The notes under the pieces: generated by a model | Databases searched by the model: none | Told to the model about the DNA's origin: nothing | What the model saw: only the letters and a program-made list of their open reading frames with translations | In this document: positions 20,498 through 32,150 of the stretch, piece by piece | How positions within the stretch are numbered: the stretch's first letter is position 1 | Layout: each line of letters opens with the position of its first letter | Position numbers and translations under genes: made by a program | Assembly (NCBI GenBank): GCA_027596075.1 | Contig: JADGJC010000249.1 | Span: 1 to 60,609, forward strand | Length of the DNA: 60,609 nucleotides | Reading direction: 5' to 3' | From: Rhizophlyctis rosea | Lineage: Eukaryota; Chytridiomycota; Chytridiomycetes; Rhizophlyctidales; Rhizophlyctidaceae

Positions 20498-23400
20498 GTC
20501 CGCGCTGTACCTATTCGTTGTAAGTCAGGAATACAGCCAGGTATTTAGTCTTGAAAATTTTATGGTACATCTTTACCTAGGTGTGATGACATTGCAGCCA
20601 ACCCCACTATGCCATCACTGACAAGACTTCCATGAGCAGGACTCTGCTAGGATTTTGCATCGACAACCCCATGTATGAGCTGTTATATCGCACGCCAAGA
20701 GTGTCCGGTAATTGCATCCAATGCATCAGCTTCATTTTCAACCCAATCCGTCGATTCCTTTTTGGAGAGCGACGTTAAACCGGTTGTCGGAATGTTGCTC
20801 TCGAAACTTCGTGTTCCCTAATTTTTACCCTTGAAGGGGAGTTTGGTTAAGGCTACAAAAGATCAAGTATATCATCACAAAGTAGGCGACATGAGATTGA
20901 ACAATTCGTCAAGGTCGAATGTCATGAATAGGAACCTTCGCTGTCGTTGCAGCTCTTCGGACAACAAATGACAGATTCGACACGGTAACTATCGCTTGTT
21001 GTAAACGGAAGCTGGGAATGAGCAGCTTTAGGTCTGTCCTTTTCCTGGCATAGGGTGTACATACTTTGTCGATGAGTAGGGGTCAAAGATGAGCCAACTC
21101 TTGACGGGCTGGTAATAGTGGGCCTACTAACGCTGCATTCATACTATTCATGCTCCGTAGGTTGCTGTAAGTGTAAGGGTCCGCGTATCTACGATGGTGG
21201 GATCTTGAAGCGCGCCGCTCCTTCCCATCCGTATGCTTCTTTCCTCGCCTCGTATTCCTTTTTGCGTCAATTGGAACATGAGTAGGATGTTTCGAAGCCC
21301 AGTAAGCCCACGATGAGGATCCTCACTCCCGACTCGATCTACTCGCCAGCGCATATTTTGGTGTCATGAGGTGCAGGAAGTTGAAGTCGGCTTTAGGAAC
21401 CTGATGATGCAATTCCCGTTGAGAAGGATGACCGAAATAGTAAGTTTCTTCTACGCGGTTTGTGCTCGGAGATTTCCTGTTTTTCAAAATGTGACACGAT
21501 CGGATTGGGTGCAGACAATGTTGAAGAGCAATTTCAACAGTTGAAACGCTACCTTGTAGATTTGCTAAATTCCAGAGCTGGCCTTCTGTCAGTCCTCGAA
21601 GGTCTGCCCTTCAAGGCAGCACTTGTAGCTAGGCATGTGCATTACAACTTGGACAAAACATTGCGGCATCCTTCATCGGACTTGTCAACGGCGCATGCTG
21701 ATGGCTTCCTCTGACCGTTTTCATTTCAGTATAAAGGTGAAGTGCATTGTCATGGGATGAAGGACTCCAAGGACTTCACCACATTGCCAACAAATCCACC
21801 GAAGATCAATTTAATCTTCAATCCGCTGAAATAGTATTTGATCCATCCCGGTATGCGATCCTAAAGCAAAAGTGTGCCATGTCCCTCGCGCCCTCGACTG
21901 ACTCACGGCGTCAATAAAAAATATGTGTGTGGAGGAGGCTAGGCGTCCTGAGTTATGTCCGGTGGTAGTCCGCAAGTCCCGTGGACTGAAGGTTGACTAG
22001 AGACCAACCCAAAATTGCGGTGCCTGGGTACTTCACTCACCACCCTTCGTGCCCCTTGCTGTGTGACGGATTCTTTTGAGGTCACTGACTTCGAAGCTGT
22101 TCTAGATAATTGTAAAGTATAGCTCAGTTTCAATGTAAGAAGTCCTGACCTTTCTTGAGATCTTCTAAGCTCATAGTTGAAGACGCAAGGATCCAATCTT
22201 GACGTAAAATGTTTTTTTTACTGCTCGCCTCCATAACCCTCTCTTTATGATGGCTCTGCCCCATCATTCGTCAAATGGGTCATTTGCTACACCGTTCAAC
22301 TCTTCCGAAACATTTGACCCTCAAGTTGGGACTTTGAAACAAAGGAAGGTTTGGGGCATCAAAAGGAAAGACGCACAGCATGCTAATACATATCTTCTCC
22401 ACAAACCAAATTGGAGCAATGTATGCGGAATGCATGCGGGCTCCCAATCATCCGAGGTGCGCTTTCCGTCCTGGTTGCATGTGTATCGCCGCCCGATCGT
22501 GCAGGTTGTCCAATGGATAAGGTGCTCGCGAAAGAAGCCACAAAGTCATGGGTAGTAGATTGGTAACATTGCTTTATTGCACAGTATCGCCGAATGGATA
22601 AGTCATTGATCGTCTTTATCCTGTGTGCTCGCTCATCCCCTGCATTTTGACATTCAGACCTGTGCACATCGCTGCCGGGTACACCAGGATACCGGCCATC
22701 ATTGCCTGACGCCCGACTTTCACCGCCGTTACGAGTTTCTGGTAGTGGGCATAAGACATCATTCCACCCTTTTCCAGTGGATCGCACATTCGGTGGCTAA
22801 CGATCAACACCACGACCCTTGATGTTATTCTGGGTGTTCATCATGGATGACGCCACTGCAATGGCCGGTATGATATGCCGTGTAGATGAGTAGGATTGCT
22901 CTCTTTTAGTGCATATTCAAGTATCAACAGTAGTATGCATCATCCAGGGGATTTGGAGACCAACCGGAAGGGGGGGGGATACGATCCAGTCGAAATGAGC
23001 GGCTCCAGATTCGGCTACCTTGACCCTCTGATGCGCTTCATATATGCGCATGCGGACTGGACAGTGGAGGTTTGGACAGTAAGTCGGGACCGCGTTCAGC
23101 GCACTTGCCCATGTGTGACGAAAAACACATCGAAAAAGGCACATGCTTCGAATTCATCTACCTATATGTTGTTATGTCCAAAATGGTGCGTTGGGCTCAT
23201 CTGACACTGTTACACTAGTTACACTTCTCTTTCCTGCACTTTGGGTTTCTTCGAATGTCGAGTGGTCAGTGAAGGCCAAGGGTTTCTCTGCGATTCCTTT
23301 TGTGAACATCTTCACCTTAACCCCTCTATGACTATTGCCCGCTGTCATACTGCTTTCAGGTCACTTGAAGGTCATTGGCGAGCAGTGCCCGGGGCGGCAT

Positions 23401-26337
23401 GCTCTGGATCGCCGGTTGAAGAAGTTCACGTCCACTTTTTCCTGCCGTTTGCCCCTTGAATGCAAAACATTGAATGGCTCTGAGTTCAAAGGAATTATCG
23501 TTACTCTGCGGCCTTCAACTTCCAGCTCGCAAGTACTCGTCGCTTGCATAAATATTGGAGGGCATGAATGGATGCTGTGCCCCTCACGGGTAGCGCTGTT
23601 CAGGGAACTATTGTAGACTTTCTTATTTCAGAGCGTGGCTGAGGAACCATCCATCGGATTGATGGTGGATGGAACACATGGCACCACTTTCATGTCCGAT
23701 TGATTTTTTGCCTTAACTCAGTTAACTCAGACATGGTCGCTGGACAACGAAAGTAGCAGTGCGAGTGCCAGAAAATTGGCATTGGACGAGCCTCGCCTTG
23801 CCTCGTCTGAATCACCAGCGCAAGGCAACAAACTCAGCGTGGTCTGAATGACATGTGGAGTTGTGAGCCATTGTAGCGGGGTCTTTCAGATGGAGCATGT
23901 GCCAGACTAATTGGTGAGTTTGTTCGTTTCGAGTCAATTTCAATGGATGAGAGAAAATCCCCATACTCTGGCATTGTTTGTCTTGAAATCTCTGTCTCTT
24001 GTTGGAATTTCACAGAGATGAATGGGAAAAAAAATTGACAACGCCCCAAGATTTCGCATGGCTTTACCAAGTTTACCAGCTCAGCAATTGAAATTATAAG
24101 TCGGCGGCCTTTCAATTCGTGTTTACTTATCAATCCAGTACTTCAGACGCGCTGACGCAGTGTATAGTGACTCGAAAAATCTTGAAACATACCAGTCGCA
24201 CGAAAGATGAGGGATCACTCTTGCATCATGAGCAAAGCTGGACTGATACAACTCGTTGCCGTGGAAGTTGCTTTTCACCTCACCATCAAGGATTTGGTGG
24301 GGCGCCTCGTGAGGAGAACTTTCCATACTTCCCATTCTTTGGCATCGTACATGTATTGGTGGCAGTAATACCGCAGTATGCAGCCACTCGCACGACATTC
24401 TTTGCACTCATCTTCCGCCATAGAGCACAATTGCTGCATCATCATTTTCTTTATCCTTTTGTTTTGTGATATTCTTCTTCCAAACACCGATACATAACAC
24501 CATAGTTCCACAAACGACGACGGCCGAGGCATCAAGTTACTCCCACATTTAGGCGTCCGTCAGCGCACCAGTTGGATGTCAATATAGCTGAAAGCCACTA
24601 CCTGAAGACGTAATAGGTTCATTGTTTCTATCATTCACGCTGCTGCACATTGAGCACAGTGATTGAAAAAAAGGTCGGAAGTCCAAGAAGAGATGAGATC
24701 AATGATGCTGGGATCACCACTTCGTTAGACAACAGTGAAGTCCTTGTCTGGACAATATTTGATGAAGTTGAGTTCGAGGCCAAGGCGTTGATCAGACATT
24801 AACCGACTGCCAGTAAAATAATGTGCCGAGCGTTCGTAGCACGTGGTAACCAGGTGTTTGCGAAGTTTCATAGGTTCTCCGGCTGGTCTGCCCTACTGCG
24901 TCAATAGAGAACCCTCGCCTTTTTCCGCTGGTCCCTGCCGGAAAGGGATTGCCCACCAGGAAATTGGTGGCGAGATAGAGCACAAAGGCCAAGATCACCG
25001 GAGGTAGAGTTGTCGGCCTGGCAAGCCTTTTGACGTCAACAAGTCACTGCGGAGGGAGTACTTGTCCAGCTCCAGGAGTGATTCCGTGGTTGGTTCTGGG
25101 CTGCATTAACCCAGCAGTCTATGGGCAGTATGACATAGCAGTCGCCCATTTTGCTGCCTTCCCTTGCTGATTCGCTCAAGCTACATCCAGAACTTCAAAA
25201 CGCAAAGGAGGGCAAGGATCTTAGCTTTGCTTGGTCACCCATCTATGGGGGAGGATTAAATGACAATCTTACGAAAGGGACCATCATCCAGCTCTTCGCG
25301 CACCCATTCCATCTGCTGTGTCTGTGTTTGGTTTTGCTCAACAATTCCAGTCATGAATTTTTGAGTCATTGCTAAATGGCTGTGACTGGAGGCATAGCCG
25401 CCCCATCGAGATGAGGGACGCGCCGAACTCCTTGGGAGGTCTTGGAGCACATCAATGCACCTGTCATTCCGCGGACCAGTACTTTTTTTTTCGTCATTTT
25501 CAGCTCAGAACCTGGTGCTGGCAAAAAGAGTGGCGTGTATTTTAGACGCGAAAGCTTGCTACTTCACAGTTCAGAGTAGAGCACAAGTGAGGTGTGCAGA
25601 CGGCCATCAATGTCAAACGGTTGAATGTAACGGTCTGTGACATCATAGCAGATATCAAGGTCAAGTGTCATTAGATGAGCATTGCTTTTGTATCATACGA
25701 TTTTCAGGTCTGGCGAGGGGTCAAGAGCCTAGGTATGTATGGGCATGAGCGAATGCATTGCACTTCTTTCTCGCTTGCTTCAATGTGTGTGGATCCCGAG
25801 ATTTGTTATGTGGGGGTTATGTGGGTTGTCATCGAGAGTTGAAGGGGGCAGCACCACTGATACGCGAGTCTCATTGGCATTAAGCTGGAGCCCAAATGTC
25901 CGGAAATGAGGAGTCGAAAGAGTCGTTTCCCGCCTTTTTTGCCTGTCCATGATGCAAAATAGACTGTGGCCTGGCATCTGCCACAATTTTGAACTAGCCA
26001 ATGCGCCCAATGCCATCCAAATGCTGGGTCTGTGGGCCTGTCGGATGTCCGAGAATTTGACTTGCTGACAGATCTTAACTCGATTGAATGTGGAACTGAT
26101 CAGGTATGCCCCTCAAGCAAACATATAGAACATATAAAGTATATAAGAATACTCATGCACTTTTTGCATTTAATGGGAGAGCTACATATCTTTCCGCACG
26201 GACTTTCTATAGCCTTGATGAGGAGGATGTTACGGGTGTCGATGTTGGGAAACAATGGAGTTTGAGAGGAAAAGTTAGGAAGAAGAAGAAGTAGAAGAAA
26301 AGAGTTTGAGAGACGCAGAAGGTGAGTTCAACGTGAG
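20498..26337. other. No supported gene
   Basis: About 5.8 kb between the two Myb paralogues. Open frames are at most 134 residues, overlap on both strands and show no domain. I found no clear terminal repeats or transposon proteins. Confidence 0.5.
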
Positions 26338-26443
26338 GCTGGTCATGACGCAGGACACATCATCCAAAACAAGGGTCCCATGCCATCCATCTCATTTATA
26401 GGACCCCTAAACGCCTGTCAAAGTGTCTGGTGTAACACGTTAC
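26338..26443 (+). repeat. Promoter block shared by the two Myb paralogues, copy 2
   Basis: GCTGGTCATGAC, then ACACATCATCC, AGGGTCCC, TATAGGAC and ACGCCTGTCAAAG match copy 1 at 19262-19358 in order and approximate spacing. It ends about 135 bp before the ATG at 26579. Confidence 0.7.
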
Positions 26444-26578
26444 CTTCATGCAAGATAAGGCCAACCGGACTGGAGCCTTTCTTTCCCTCCAAAAACTCAC
26501 ACTCTTCAAGGAAGTCAGTCTCTGCCTATTCAGCAGTTTAAAGCTCTTGTTTGTCATATGTTCATTTCTTAGACTAGC

Positions 26579-27247
26579 ATGTTCCGGCGCCTCTTTCCGT
26601 CCTATTGCCTTCCCCGTCGCTCCACTTTCCACACACGTCTGCCTTTCCGTCCGCCACTCCTGCCAAACCTAACAACGCTCAATCAGTGCCGCGAAACTCT
26701 GAGAGCACCATTTGCGGTTCCTGCTACACCCCCTTCGCCCGTAATCAAGACTCTACGGTCAACTGCACAGGACGAAGGTCTATTCCATATGGTCGCGCAG
26801 GCACAGGCTATTATAGACAAAACACCTCGATGGGCCGCATTTGCGCAGAAACTAGGCCGCGCTCCTGTGAGTGTGGGTTGTAGATGGTCAAAACCCTTGG
26901 ACCCATACTATCGTCGTCACGAACCATGGACGGACGAGGAGGACAACGCTTTGCTTCGGGATGTCATTAACTACAAGTTGGGAGGCAAGAAGGTTTCATG
27001 GAAGGCTCTTTCCAAAATCTATAGTAGGCCCCCACCATCTCTCAAAGACCGCTGGTACCACGTCGTCGATCCTACCCTACGAACAGACCCGTGGACTCCA
27101 CAGGAGGATGATATCATATGTTTGGAAGGTTTGCGCGCTTGGAAGGCAAACGAGGCGCCAAGGTGGGAGGAGTTGGAATTGCGGTTGGGAAAGAGCGTTG
27201 AAGCTATCGACAAGCGGTGGCTGTACCTATTGCATCGTCATGTTTAA
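26579..27247 (+). CDS. Myb/SANT-repeat paralogue, C-terminally truncated
   Basis: A 222-residue frame parallel to the gene at 19520. It starts MFRRLFPSYCLPRRSTFHTR, again basic and without acidic residues like a mitochondrial presequence. Three repeats remain: one ending in RWAAFAQKLGRAPVSVGCRW, PWTDEEDNALLRDVINYKLG to KDRWYHVVDP, and PWTPQEDDIICLEGLRAWK to DKRWLYLLHRH. The frame then meets TAA at 27245. In the paralogue two more repeats follow. A remnant of the fifth repeat is visible at about 27385-27453 in another frame (see the pseudogene entry). Whether the short protein is functional is open. Function as for the paralogue: probably nucleic-acid binding. Confidence 0.7.
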   Translation: MFRRLFPSYCLPRRSTFHTRLPFRPPLLPNLTTLNQCRETLRAPFAVPATPPSPVIKTLRSTAQDEGLFHMVAQAQAIIDKTPRWAAFAQKLGRAPVSVGCRWSKPLDPYYRRHEPWTDEEDNALLRDVINYKLGGKKVSWKALSKIYSRPPPSLKDRWYHVVDPTLRTDPWTPQEDDIICLEGLRAWKANEAPRWEELELRLGKSVEAIDKRWLYLLHRHV

Positions 27248-27453
27248 AAGGGGGAACGGAGCATTGGGATGAAACCAGTGTTGCCGGAACGGAACGCCAG
27301 GAAACGCAGTGCAGATGCCTTAGAGCTGTGGAATCGGAAGAAGCGAGTCAGATTGGAGGGGTGGCCGGACCAGGGGAGGAGTACGACTTAGACGTAAATT
27401 GTGCAACCTTGTCAAGGGGCCCCAACTTGGTGCGGAAGAAGTGGGTAGCTTGA
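27248..27453 (+). pseudogene. Decayed C-terminal repeats of the Myb paralogue
   Basis: After the stop at 27245 a different frame reads LSRGPNLVRKKWVA and then a stop, which parallels VLQRGPRWVRLKWIAQ in the fifth repeat of the intact paralogue. At DNA level the blocks AAATTG, CTTG, GGGGCCC and TGG(A/G)TAGCT occur in the same order in both. The piece between is not alignable by eye. This shows the truncated gene once had the longer form. Confidence 0.55.
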
Positions 27454-28938
27454 GGGGAAAACTCGTTGGGCGGATTTGGATAACTCATCAAAATCTGTAT
27501 TGTACATATCATTGATTGTAAGTAAGAAAACGTGCCCGACGACGCAACACTCACTCCCTGCGCATGCTTGAATGACAAGCCGTCAGCCATTTGCTCTCAT
27601 TCAGGATTGATGGCTGCCATGCGCAGCATATGTGCTAATGATTCGACATACACGTTTCTTGATCACAACTTACGATGACCAGCAATGCCACTTTCGGTGT
27701 CATGTCGGAGACACGGTCGACCGATACTTAGAAGGCCAGGAATTGTTCCTTTTTGTTGTGCAAACAAAAGGTTAGGCGCTGACCATTGCAACGCTAAAAA
27801 TGTTTCAGGGTGCGTGATGATTGGATTTTATGTCAACTGGCCAACAACTGTCATCACAAGTCCACCAACCTGAGACAATGCGTTCAAGTTTTGCAATTTG
27901 GTGCCATTCTTTTTGCACCGAAGAGACTGCTGAGTAAGAATATAAGGAAAGCCTTATTGCGGGCCGTTCTATGCTTAACTCAGCCTCCGAGGCATAGAAG
28001 CTTGCAATTGCAAGTTGCGAAGACGTTCGACAATGCTGGGCATACCTCAATTCTCATCGCATTCCTGAAATTCGGGAACGTAAAAACTGTGACACCTGAA
28101 GTCGATGGAAGCACGAGGCAGCAAAAATACTGCACGTCGACCCATACAGAATTCCACAGAATCTGGTCGTGTGCACAGATTTACTCAAATTCAGCGGTGC
28201 TAAGTCAGTTTTTGAGACCCTTTACCCATATCACGAAACCTCCCGGTCCAGACAAATCATCTTCACGTCGAACCCATCAACCTACTGCTGTCTTTCAAAA
28301 GTGGTTCTGCCTACGAGCTTGGTCGAACGAGCGTTCGCAAGTGTGAGACTGATTCTGTCAAGTGCAATCCATTTCCTCAAGCCTTTGTTGCAAACCTTTC
28401 CATAAAATGTGTTGGTAAGGGTTGAAGTCACTCCTGGACACCGAACTTCAACATGTCTGTTATCCAATTCCGAGTCTCAGCAATTTCTCTGCATGATCAT
28501 TGCAAGAAGCAACCCCTTCGAGGAGTGGTGGGACCCTTTCTGGTGAAGTTGTGCAATGTACATTGCACGGTCGAGGTTGTTTCGGTGCGGGTTGATATAT
28601 CGCTGGAAGGGGTGACATATATAATACTTCGTTTACTGCCTCTCTCTTAGCTTCCCTTGCGTCCCTCTATTGATTGTATGTTCCATTTTGTTCCATTTGT
28701 CACAGACCTGACTAGCATCCTTCGGAATGCACGTCGGTGGAATGTATTACCCATGTTGACTCCTCTTGATTTTCAAATGGAACCATTCATCACAAATTTG
28801 TCCACTAGGTGGGGGACTGCCCCACCCGTGTCCCCTGCTGAACGCACCACGGACGTTCTCCACTAACTGCATCAACACGCTCACGAGCGCCCGGCAGAAC
28901 AGACGTCCGGTTTTGAGAATAGGGGGCTGGCGCAAAAA
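27454..28938. other. No supported gene
   Basis: Open frames up to 178 residues (27810-28346 plus) carry no domain I recognise and overlap others. Confidence 0.5.
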
Positions 28939-29023
28939 TGGCAGCCGGAGGGCTTGAACCCTCAACCTTTGGAGGGCAGGGTGTGCGTGTTGATGACGCC
29001 ATCACCAACTGTGCCATGAAACC
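28939..29023 (-). tRNA. tRNA-like Pol III locus, probably a tRNA pseudogene
   Basis: On the minus strand an A box (TGGCACAGTTGG, 29016-29005) and a B box (GGTTCAAGCCC, 28960-28950) are spaced as in a tRNA gene, and five T follow the 3' end at 28938, like a Pol III terminator. The 3' half ends in GGCTGCC, but the 5' end (GGTTTCA) does not pair with it, and I cannot draw a clean anticodon arm. It is therefore either a decayed tRNA gene or a tRNA-derived element. No amino acid is assigned. Confidence 0.45.
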
Positions 29024-32000
29024 ATCTTGTGAGTGTATGCGAAGTTGCTCACTGGTAAAGTCAAGATTTCAACTGGACGCCCGGACATTCCGCATGGGCG
29101 TGTTCAGCACAAATGAATTGGGTGGCACAGGCACACCCAAAATGAACGCGTCGCGGCCGGTGGGGCAGCAGACACCTCGAGGCCGCCTGACAGGCTTCGT
29201 CCTTGGTGCAAATGAAATTGTGGCGTTCTGGGTGCGCTGATGACGGAAGTCCATCTGTCAAATGAGGGGAAATCGCACATGTAACACTCTATCCCTGCGT
29301 ACACTGCACGTCCGTGTCCCTCAGCCGCCTGTGAACGTTGGGTCAAATTTCAGATGTTGATTTCAATTGATGGGGCCCCATCGATGGTGGAGCACTTCAC
29401 TCTCTGGACGGTGCTGGTGTATTTTCCTGCAAGTCACTTGAAATTGAGTGGCGGTGCATATAAGCTCATTCATGTCACTCCCTTAGCGATTGTCCTAGCA
29501 GTAAGTAGGTTTCCTGCATCTCTTTTGGCTGCGCACATTGTAAATGAGAAATGCTGCCCAGTGTCCAATGATCTGAATTTGTTGTGACTCTCAGCCTCTT
29601 TTACTCGAATCTTTGATGCTAGTATATTGAGAGCTCACCTATCGGCAGCCGCTCAAACCTTGTAAATCTATCAAGTCAGTATCTTGCACAGGTTCGTTGT
29701 GCTCGAACCCAATGTGAAAAACAAAGGTAGACGGATGGATCTCTCCGATCTTGCATCATGAAATGTGCTGGATTGAGTGACCCTCCTTACCGTAAACGTC
29801 TCTTTTTGCATGGCCCCGATGGGGGTTTGTTCATTGCACTGTACATGTCACGTGGCCGGGAACAAGATTGGTAGTAGCAGTTCGGACACCGCGTTGTGCA
29901 TCCCAGAAAACGGTATCGTAGCCTCCAACGGTTTGGAATGGAAATGGAGAAGTAATATGAGCCATTCCAATGATGCCGGGTTGATCCAGATTCGTCAGAC
30001 GATGTTCGATTTTCCCAGGTAGACCACATTCAAGTATTCGAGTGAATGGAGTTGACCGCGGTTATTTGGAGAACCACCGACTGCCGACATGTGAAAGTAT
30101 CAGACGTTGTTGGAAAAAAATGACGTAAATGAGGGTGGATTGTTGAACGGAAGGTTGCAAGTTGTCGGACTTGACTGTATTCGCCCGAGAATGGACGTCA
30201 CTTTCACTGGTTTGCTCTATTGCAGGATGGGGGCGAAGGGAGGCGATGGTAGCAGGGGAAATCGTTGAGACGATTGATACATGTTGATTACCAGAGGGAG
30301 CGGGAAAGCAGAAGGCAGCAGTCGGCGGAAGTTCTCATTGTTCTCCCGTACTTCTCATTGTTTTGTTGTTCTCCAACTTCATAACTGGCGGAGGCCTTCT
30401 CTTTCTTTTTGACTCGTCAATTGGATCAACAAGAATCAAATATGAAATACACAGCCGTCGCGTTTTAGGTTGCGTATGTGACCTGTGTTCGCTATCACTC
30501 CCTTTGACGCCACATCCGGAGGCTCCTAACACACAAAGGGATGCACAATATCGTAGTTCTTCTTAACTGGCCATCGGTTCAAAAGGGATTGGATTACAAT
30601 CTTGTGAAAAAGCTTCAACGTGCCACTGTGCCGCTGCTCCTGCACCACTTCCGATGAGCTGACCTCTTCCCATCAACATTGCTCCACCTCAACAGTTTCA
30701 ATGCCATTGTTGATGGAGATGTCAGTGCAGTGACAATAGGCACCAGATGCCCCATCATAATCAAGGAGGTTCTTGAGCACTTTGAGCATTGAAAGAGGTT
30801 CCGGATCCTACACCACCAGGTAATTGCTGGTGTTTGCGCAAGGAAGCTCGCACATCTGGGAATCTTCATGAGACTTTTGACATGATTCGAGTTGAACATT
30901 TCATCGCAGAAAACCCATTCCATGACACTGTCCACGGTCGGCAGTGTAATCAAATTTCCGTACAGTGCTGTCCACAGTCAGGGGTCGCTTGACCATCAGC
31001 ACGCAAAAATATGCCAAACTGCCGGCATACCGTTTTGCCGAAACTGGCCAATGATGGCATTCGCGGTATGTTTCTGTGTTATGCCAGGCTGCCAGCACCG
31101 CCACCAAAAGAGCAAGATGTAAAGGAGGGCGGTTGTGTCTTTTGCGCAGAATTCGTTCAACTGTGCCATGTTGCCCTTAAGGGCGAAGATTACCAAATAT
31201 GGAAGGTGCTACTGTGGCGCGACATGCAAGCCACTCAATGGAAGACACGCGGTGTGATTGGTGTCAATTTGGTGAATTGGAATGAATGGAACAGCCACCG
31301 CTATTGTAGCTAACTCGGCAGATGTGAACAACTGTCCGCGTGTAACAACGAACGCGTCTTTTACAGTTTCGGAAGTTCAACATTGATGGCTTTTGAGTTA
31401 TGGCATGTATGCAAGTTATGCTGAAAAGTTATGCCGCAAAGCAAAGTTATAACTTATGCAGCCAAACATTTGCGTGCCCACGGCACCGAATTTTGGGATC
31501 CGGTTTGGGATTGGTTGTAACCTTTTGGGTTGAATTGACAGCCATTATACCCCAAAATGGGAAGTGACGTAAACTCAATAACCAATTAACCATAACCCCT
31601 CCCAGAATGGCTAGAAGGGCCAACCCGACAGCCCGCAGCATATGATGATTGTGCCCGCCCTTTTGCGATTCACAACAGTCCACCACAAAGATGTCTGTTA
31701 CACCAGTTTCTTTCCGTGAAGTGGAGTTGGTTGCCTGTTTGGGACAAAATGGACAACCTTAGGAACTATTTCTCCATGGAGTAACCTTCCACCTCCCCAT
31801 TGGGAAGGGGATGCCGCATAAAATCAGGCAAGTAAAAGGCACCGCCGGTCGGGGATTCCGGCACACACGCTGGCGGAGCTGGCGGCCGACTCCCGAGCGG
31901 AGGGCAACCGCAGAGAACAAGTTTATGAAGGGAATTCCACACATCCGTCTCGATTCTCCACCTGCCCCAATTCGCCTTCTCGTCGCGCTATCCTCCATGG

Positions 32001-32150
32001 TCGGTGGCCACTCATTCATTCCATGAATGAGCGCAGGGAGCGCCAGGCGCCCCAGTAGTGCGACCATTGTCAACTGATATATGAAGCACAAACCCACTTC
32101 CACTCCCCACAGTTTCATCCTAAACCCATCATCCGTGTAAGCCAAGCAGC
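29024..32150. other. No supported gene; promoter of the fusion gene at the right
   Basis: Open frames up to 128 residues without domains. Around 31388-31460 the string AAGTTATG recurs several times with spacers of 10-20 bases. The stretch 31850-32150 is GC-rich upstream DNA of the dehydrogenase-lactonase gene; TGATATATGAAG near 32075 is a weak TATA candidate. Confidence 0.5.
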
